Positions 15,709 to 19,984 of a DNA stretch of 19,984 nt are shown here, in pieces. Position 1 is the first letter of the stretch. The number at the start of each line of letters is the position of its first letter. This stretch comes from Lachnospiraceae bacterium (GTDB lineage Bacteria; Bacillota; Clostridia; Lachnospirales; Lachnospiraceae): contig VSNJ01000069.1 of NCBI GenBank assembly GCA_009774235.1, forward strand, positions 1 to 19,984, in the 5' to 3' direction. The notes under the pieces are model-generated. The model was given only the letters and a program-made list of their open reading frames with translations, did no database searches and was not told where the DNA came from. A program made the position numbers and the translations under genes.

Positions 15709-15766
15709 ATAATGCCATATATAAGCCTGGCCATACCATGAAACTTTCCAGCCTGGCTGGCATTAT
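15709..15766 (-). other. Long dyad between the HD-GYP and Dabb genes
   Basis: ATAATGCCA (15709-15717) pairs with TGGCATTAT (15758-15766), with a weaker inner AGCC/GGCT pairing. The structure covers the stop codon of the HD-GYP gene and ends shortly before the Dabb ribosome site. There is no T tract, so it is not a classic terminator; it may stabilise or separate the two messages. Confidence 0.5.
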
Positions 15767-16863
15767 GTAAATTTTTCTTTATTCTTGTCCGCAAGTCTTT
15801 CAAGCCTTTCCCTGCTTTCACGGAAACATCTAAGAAGTTTTGGTGAGAATACACCACACTCACCATTTAAAATCATATTAAAAGCTTCTTCTTTTGAAAA
15901 CGCCTTTTTATAAACCCTTTCACTTACAAGTGCATCATATACATCTGCAACAGACACAATCTGGGCAGATATAGGAATATCTTCACCTGAAAGTCCGTCC
16001 GGATAACCCCTGCCGTCATATCTTTCATGGTGGTGGCGGCAAATCTCATAACTTAGCCTGCTATACTCACCATCCCATATATCTTTAATATTTACAAGAA
16101 TTTCACATCCTTTAACTGAATGTGATTTCATGCACTCAAACTCTTCATCAGTAAGCCTGCCTGGTTTTAACAATACATTATCAGGTATTGCAATCTTTCC
16201 AATATCATGCAGTGCACTTGCAACTGATATCATCTCTACATTTTCTTTTGTAAGTCCATATTCAGGATAAAGTTCCATAAGTTTTTCTGCAAGAATTTTA
16301 CTAAATCCTTTAACACGTTTAATATGTTCCCCGCTTTCAAGATTTCTGCTTTCAACCACAGTACCTAATACATCTATAATCTCAATATTATTTTGTTTTA
16401 GTTTCTCTGTCTGCTCCATTAAAAGAAGGTTTTGTTCTTTCAGTATAATATTCTGCTCAACTACTTTTTCTTCAAGCCGGTTTTTATGCTGGAACAAATC
16501 AACAAGATTTCTAATACGTTTCTTTACTACATTGTCATAATATGGTTTAGAGATAAAATCTGAAATTCCATAATCAAAACATTTCTCCTCTGTTTCAGAG
16601 TAATTATCACCACTAATTACAAGAACCGGTATCCTATCCTGGAGATTTTTTTTATTCATTTCCCTAAGTACACCAAAACCATCTAATTCAGGCATAACCA
16701 GATCCAGAAGAACCACAGCAATCTCATTGCTTTCATCCTCTATATACTCCAGGGCTTTTACACCATTTTCTGCCTGGATTACATAATACTCATCTTTAAG
16801 GATTTCATAAAGCATTTCACGGTTCATCTCTACATCATCTACAATTAAAACCCTTTTTTTCAT
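15763..16863 (-). CDS. Response regulator with HD-GYP cyclic-di-GMP phosphodiesterase domain, 366 aa
   Basis: Residues 1-120 form a receiver domain: Asp9-Asp10, phosphoacceptor Asp54 in LLDLVMPELDG, Ser84 and Lys106 are all in place. A coiled coil (about 125-160) leads into an HD-GYP domain (about 160-355) with ESRNLESGEH, the metal-binding HD pair (His219-Asp220 in ALHDIGK), RHHHERYDGRGYPDGL containing the GYP signature at 286-288, and VSVADVYDAL. Such proteins hydrolyse cyclic-di-GMP when switched by phosphorylation. The gene follows the HPt gene by 87 bases on the same strand, suggesting phosphotransfer from it. Start at 16863 has only a weak ribosome site (GAAAG). Confidence 0.93.
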   Translation of the reverse strand: MKKRVLIVDDVEMNREMLYEILKDEYYVIQAENGVKALEYIEDESNEIAVVLLDLVMPELDGFGVLREMNKKNLQDRIPVLVISGDNYSETEEKCFDYGISDFISKPYYDNVVKKRIRNLVDLFQHKNRLEEKVVEQNIILKEQNLLLMEQTEKLKQNNIEIIDVLGTVVESRNLESGEHIKRVKGFSKILAEKLMELYPEYGLTKENVEMISVASALHDIGKIAIPDNVLLKPGRLTDEEFECMKSHSVKGCEILVNIKDIWDGEYSRLSYEICRHHHERYDGRGYPDGLSGEDIPISAQIVSVADVYDALVSERVYKKAFSKEEAFNMILNGECGVFSPKLLRCFRESRERLERLADKNKEKFT

Positions 16864-16949
16864 AATTATCTTTCACTTTCTTTAACATCATATTTTGTAT
16901 AATGCCATAAAATAATACAGGCAAATACAAAAAGCAGCCAGAAGGCAGT

Positions 16950-17297
16950 TTATGTAAGACTGTTAATCGCATCAACTGCCTGCTTATAATCTTCTTTTAC
17001 CTGCTCAAAAAGTGAAGGGACTTCTTCAGAATAACCATCACGGAGTAATTCTGTAAGCTTTGAACTTGACTCTCCAAGTTTAGTAAAATTCAGGTTCATA
17101 CATACACCTTTCAGTGTATGTGCAGCTCCAAAGGCAGCCTTGTAATCCTCTTCTTCAACTGCTTTGCAAAGCGCATCATAACCACATTGTGCTGGAAATT
17201 TCAAAACAAACTTTTTAATAATTGCATCACTGTGCAGACGTACTTTCGCCTGGCTGTAATCTCCTTCTAATGCTTCATAACACTCTTCTATTGTCAT
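16950..17297 (-). CDS. Free-standing HPt phosphotransfer protein, 115 aa
   Basis: An all-helical histidine phosphotransfer domain. The phosphorylatable His60 lies in AAHTLKGVCMNL, the family's HTLKG motif, with the usual following helix (KLGESSSKLTELLRDG). It carries no other domain. The ATG at 17297 is preferred over the GTG one codon upstream because AAAGGAG has suitable spacing; both are possible. Lying between a chemoreceptor and the REC-HD-GYP gene on one strand, it probably relays phosphate to that receiver. The kinase that would phosphorylate it is not in the window. Confidence 0.9.
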   Translation of the reverse strand: MTIEECYEALEGDYSQAKVRLHSDAIIKKFVLKFPAQCGYDALCKAVEEEDYKAAFGAAHTLKGVCMNLNFTKLGESSSKLTELLRDGYSEEVPSLFEQVKEDYKQAVDAINSLT

Positions 17298-17376
17298 CAC
17301 AAAAAACTCCTTTCAGTAATTTTATCAATAATACTATTTTAACATTTTATTTATAAAAAATAAATATATCTTTTCC

Positions 17377-19071
17377 CTATATCTCAAATTTTTCAATTAA
17401 AGATACCATTGTTTCTACTTGTGCCATTTGTTCCTGGCTTACGGCAGCTGTTTCTTCTGACGTTGCAGAATTATTATCTACTACTGATGAAACCTGTGCA
17501 ATATTATTGTTTAACTCATGCATATGTTCAACATCTTTATTCAGCATATTGGCTATCTGGTTCATTTTTTGTGTTGCTTCTTTAGCACCTTCCATAACTT
17601 CTGCCATATTGCCAGCAGTTTCATTAGCAATAAATATACCTTTATCTACAGCCTCTATTGTAGTCTCAATCAGGTTTGTTGTCCTTCCCGCTGCTTTAGC
17701 AGACTCTTCTGCAAGGTTCTTTACTTGTTCTGCAACAACAGCAAAGCCTTTACCTGCTTCACCTGCCCTGGCAGCTTCAATAGCAGCATTTAATGACAAT
17801 AAGTTTGTCTGTGAAGCAATATCTTCAATATCACTAATAATAGTCCTAATTTGTTCAGAACATGTGCTTATCTCACTAATTGCTTCTTTTAACTCATTCA
17901 TTTTATCGTTTCCTGTCTGTAATGTTTCACCAGCTCTTGCTGCTATATCTACAGATTTACTTGCAGCTATAGCACTATCTTCCATGCTTTCTGCCATTCC
18001 TCTTACAACATTTACCAGTTCTGAAACCTGGACAGCCTGTGCTGTACAGCCTTCTGCCAGATCCTCTGCTGCACATGAAAGCTGCTCTGAGCCTTTATCA
18101 ATATGGTCTGAAACCTCCCTTATAGTAAGGATGGTTTCTTTCATCTTCTCCTTTATGCTTATAAATGAGTCTTTAATCTCTTTAAATTCACCAACATATT
18201 CCTGTTTTATATTAATATTATAACTACCATTGCTCATTTGTTCAAGAATATCTGATATTTCCTTAACCATACTGGTAATATTGTGTTTCATAAAATTAAT
18301 CGCTGAAACCATAGAACCAACTTCACTGTTATCTTCCTGCATATCAAGTGCTGCCTTGAAATTTCCATTTGCCAGTTCACCCATCTGCGCAGACACTTTC
18401 TTAACAGGCTCCAGAAGCTCACCTCTTGCAAAACGTATTATTGCTAGAATTTCATATACTACAAAAATAAATGAACCAATAAATATAATTTGTATACATA
18501 TTGTTATTAAGCTAAAAATTTTCCTGTTACTATTTTTCCTGTCCTGGATTTTTTTAATAACTTCGTCTGTACGTGCACTAATCTCTGATACTGTATTTTC
18601 ATATTCCTCACTAAACACATAGGCACATGCCCCTTCTGTATCCCCATTTGATGCACTTTCTATTGCTTTCTTCTCTATAGGGACAATCCCTTCCGACAAT
18701 GTTGCAATCTCATCCAGACATTTCCATTCATCTGTGGTAATATTAATCTTTTTCAATTCATTTCTTGCTTTTTCCCTGTTTTTGCTCTCGTTTAATTCTT
18801 CCATGTAGTCATCATAATAAACCTGGTTACCTGTAACTGCATATGACTGTACTGAATATGTAAGACCTTTTGATGCATTACGGTACTGGTTCAATGCATT
18901 ATTAGCCCTTAACTGCTCTGTCTGGGCGTTTGATGCAATTAGGTTTACCACCACTGATACCACTAAAAATAAAGCCCCGTTTGCCACTGCCATAAGAGCA
19001 CTTTTAACTTGTTTTCTCATAGCGGCTTCCTGGCCATATTCCTTAGATAAATCCTTTTGTTTTCTTGCCAT
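17377..19071 (-). CDS. Methyl-accepting chemotaxis protein, 564 aa
   Basis: Start at 19071 follows AAGGAG. Order: a charged cytoplasmic stretch, transmembrane helix 1 (about 25-46), an extracytoplasmic helical sensor of about 140 residues with YRNASKGLTYSVQSYAVTG (resembling CHASE3-type or four-helix-bundle sensors), transmembrane helix 2 (about 185-213), a HAMP domain (214-268) and apparently a second HAMP-like unit (about 270-322), then the signalling domain with an intact tip SQTNLLSLNAAIEAARAGE (from about residue 420). No CheR pentapeptide. It heads a same-strand run with HPt and REC-HD-GYP, with 79 bases to HPt and no evident terminator between, so the three are likely one operon. The ligand is not predictable. 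Confidence 0.93.
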   Translation of the reverse strand: MARKQKDLSKEYGQEAAMRKQVKSALMAVANGALFLVVSVVVNLIASNAQTEQLRANNALNQYRNASKGLTYSVQSYAVTGNQVYYDDYMEELNESKNREKARNELKKINITTDEWKCLDEIATLSEGIVPIEKKAIESASNGDTEGACAYVFSEEYENTVSEISARTDEVIKKIQDRKNSNRKIFSLITICIQIIFIGSFIFVVYEILAIIRFARGELLEPVKKVSAQMGELANGNFKAALDMQEDNSEVGSMVSAINFMKHNITSMVKEISDILEQMSNGSYNINIKQEYVGEFKEIKDSFISIKEKMKETILTIREVSDHIDKGSEQLSCAAEDLAEGCTAQAVQVSELVNVVRGMAESMEDSAIAASKSVDIAARAGETLQTGNDKMNELKEAISEISTCSEQIRTIISDIEDIASQTNLLSLNAAIEAARAGEAGKGFAVVAEQVKNLAEESAKAAGRTTNLIETTIEAVDKGIFIANETAGNMAEVMEGAKEATQKMNQIANMLNKDVEHMHELNNNIAQVSSVVDNNSATSEETAAVSQEQMAQVETMVSLIEKFEI

Positions 19072-19130
19072 ACCTTCTCCTTAATCCTTCCTTAACTGTT
19101 GTTTTACAGTAACAATAACCCCCTTTTTAT

Positions 19131-19159
19131 AGTATAAAAGTTTTTTTAATGATAATCAA
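19131..19159 (-). promoter_or_regulatory. Promoter of the second chemoreceptor / signalling operon
   Basis: TTGATT (19159-19154), 17 bases, TATACT (19136-19131) on the minus strand; start near 19124 and a leader of about 53 bases. The rest of the 341-base spacer to the tRNAs is AT-rich, with the tRNA-operon terminator at its far end. Confidence 0.65.
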
Positions 19160-19364
19160 CCTTTATTTTTATAATATATTCCATATACAGTTGTAATAAT
19201 TATATTTGTCTTTGTAGGAATAAAAAAGCGGACACTAAGATACTTAATTTTTACTGGTATCATTTAGAATTACAATAAGTTCTTTAGAAGTATTTTAATG
19301 TAAACTTCAGGTATTCTTTATAAAATAATGTTATGCTTTAACTCATATATTCTAAAAAAGAAAA

Positions 19365-19400
19365 AAGCTGTAAGCCCCCATTTTATAGGGCTTACAGCTT
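19365..19400 (-). terminator. Terminator of the tRNA operon
   Basis: A perfect 13-bp stem, AAGCTGTAAGCCC (19365-19377) with 19388-19400, and a ten-base loop are followed on the minus strand by a run of T. It lies just past the last tRNA in the transcription direction. Confidence 0.9.
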
Positions 19401-19412
19401 CTTAAATAAAAA

Positions 19413-19498
19413 TGCCGCAGACCGGAATCGAACCGGTACGGGTATCACTACCCACGGGATTTTAAGTCCCGGGCGTCTGCCAGTTCCGCCACTGCGGC
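19413..19498 (-). tRNA. tRNA-Leu (UAA)
   Basis: An 86-base tRNA with the long variable arm of class II. Acceptor GCCGCAG pairs with CTGCGGC, the anticodon loop is CTTAAAA (anticodon TAA) and the T arm is GGTTCGATTCC. No CCA is encoded. Confidence 0.95.
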
Positions 19499-19519
19499 AT
19501 ATCAATATATTTCATACAA

Positions 19520-19592
19520 TGGGACCTACAGGGCTCGAACCTGTGACCCTCTGCTTGTAAGGCAGATGCTCTCCCAGCTGAGCTAAGATCCC
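19520..19592 (-). tRNA. tRNA-Val (UAC)
   Basis: 73 bases, acceptor GGGATCT paired with AGGTCCC, D arm TAGCTCAGCTGGGAGAGC, anticodon loop CTTACAA (anticodon TAC), T loop GTTCGAGCC. Confidence 0.95.
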
Positions 19593-19648
19593 AAACAATA
19601 ATACTTACTATACCATAATATTAATCTAATGTCAACAAACATGTCTAA

Positions 19649-19722
19649 CGACCCAGACGGGACTCGAACCCGTGACCTCTGCCGTGACAGGGCAGCGCTC
19701 TAACCAACTGAGCCACTGGGCC
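19649..19722 (-). tRNA. tRNA-Asp (GUC)
   Basis: 74 bases, acceptor GGCCCAG paired with CTGGGTC, anticodon loop CTGTCAC (anticodon GTC), discriminator G as expected for Asp. Confidence 0.95.
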
Positions 19723-19729
19723 TGGTAAA

Positions 19730-19803
19730 TGGACCCTCTGGGACTCGAACCCAGGACCGATCGGTTATGAGCCGATTGCTCTGACCAACTGAGCTAAAGG
19801 TCC
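19730..19803 (-). tRNA. tRNA-Met (CAU), probably elongator
   Basis: 74 bases, acceptor GGACCTT paired with AGGGTCC, anticodon loop CTCATAA (anticodon CAT). A paired first position of the acceptor and lack of the initiator GGG/CCC anticodon stem argue against the initiator; a lysidine-modified Ile tRNA is the less likely alternative. Confidence 0.88.
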
Positions 19804-19813
19804 AAATATTAAA

Positions 19814-19886
19814 AGCCGATGACCGGACTCGAACCGGTAACCTGCTGATTACAAATCAGCTGCTCTGCCAATTGAGCCACATCGGC
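19814..19886 (-). tRNA. tRNA-Thr (UGU)
   Basis: 73 bases, acceptor GCCGATG paired with CATCGGC, anticodon loop TTTGTAA (anticodon TGT). Confidence 0.95.
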
Positions 19887-19910
19887 AACTTCATACTTTA
19901 ACAAATAAAA

Positions 19911-19982
19911 CTCCCCGAGTTGGGCTCGAACCAACAACCCCACGGTTAACAGCCGTGTGCTCTACCATTGAGCTATCGAGGA
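19911..19982 (-). tRNA. tRNA-Asn (GUU)
   Basis: 72 bases, acceptor TCCTCGA paired with TCGGGGA, anticodon loop CTGTTAA (anticodon GTT), discriminator G. It is complete two bases from the window end; more tRNAs may lie upstream in the operon. Confidence 0.93.
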
Positions 19983-19984
19983 TT

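Noticed and set aside
16864..16949. Terminator between the HPt and HD-GYP genes
   Set aside because: Only a three-to-five-bp stem with a mismatch before a short T run; too weak to call.
19072..19200. Sigma-28 motility promoter before the chemoreceptor
   Set aside because: No TAAA-N15-GCCGATAA-like match was found; a sigma-A-type promoter fits better.

Overview
The window reads as chromosomal DNA of a low-GC, Gram-positive anaerobe, most likely a Lachnospiraceae-type Clostridium relative. Supporting this are the AT-rich spacers, the strong AGGAGG-type ribosome binding sites, the CUT1 maltodextrin transporter with a MalF carrying an N-terminal extension, and the family repertoire (DUF1275, TraX, Dabb, AraC, HD-GYP, orphan chemoreceptors). 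The species is an inference. Except for the first gene, every gene and every tRNA lies on the minus strand.

Layout. 1-811: an unrecognised 185-aa protein with its own promoter and terminator. 875-2990: a zinc-ribbon mini-protein whose start overlaps the end of a 613-aa putative carbohydrate-active or deacetylase-like enzyme, behind a strong promoter carrying a LacI-type operator. 3007-3777: a TraX-like membrane protein. 3778-4605: a gene-free stretch filled with large imperfect palindromes. 4606-8648: malG, a broken malF and malE. 8818-9842: an AraC regulator with the same LacI-type operator. 10125-11787: malQ. 11969-12661: a DUF1275 membrane protein. 12740-19071: a signalling block of chemoreceptor, GreA-type factor, Dabb protein, REC-HD-GYP regulator, HPt protein and second chemoreceptor. 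19365-19982: a terminator and six tRNAs (read on the minus strand Asn-Thr-Met-Asp-Val-Leu).

The main observation is in malF. A 171-bp element (6217-6387) with near-perfect 15-bp terminal inverted repeats, flanked by an 11-bp direct duplication (GTGTCCAGCCC at 6206-6216 and 6388-6398), splits the gene after codon 240. Subtracting the element plus one duplicate copy (182 bp) restores a 486-codon ORF without any other change. The element encodes no transposase, so it is a MITE-like non-autonomous insertion; its ends and duplication length suggest the IS4/IS231 group. The maltodextrin importer is therefore predicted to be non-functional in this genome unless the element excises.

Functional picture. 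MalE, MalF and MalG would import malto-oligosaccharides and MalQ would rearrange them. No ATPase is present, as expected when a shared MsmK-type subunit is encoded elsewhere. A LacI-family regulator that is not in the window probably controls both the 613-aa enzyme and the AraC gene. At the right end, the chemoreceptor, HPt protein and REC-HD-GYP protein form a compact set without CheA or CheW that may link sensing to cyclic-di-GMP breakdown.
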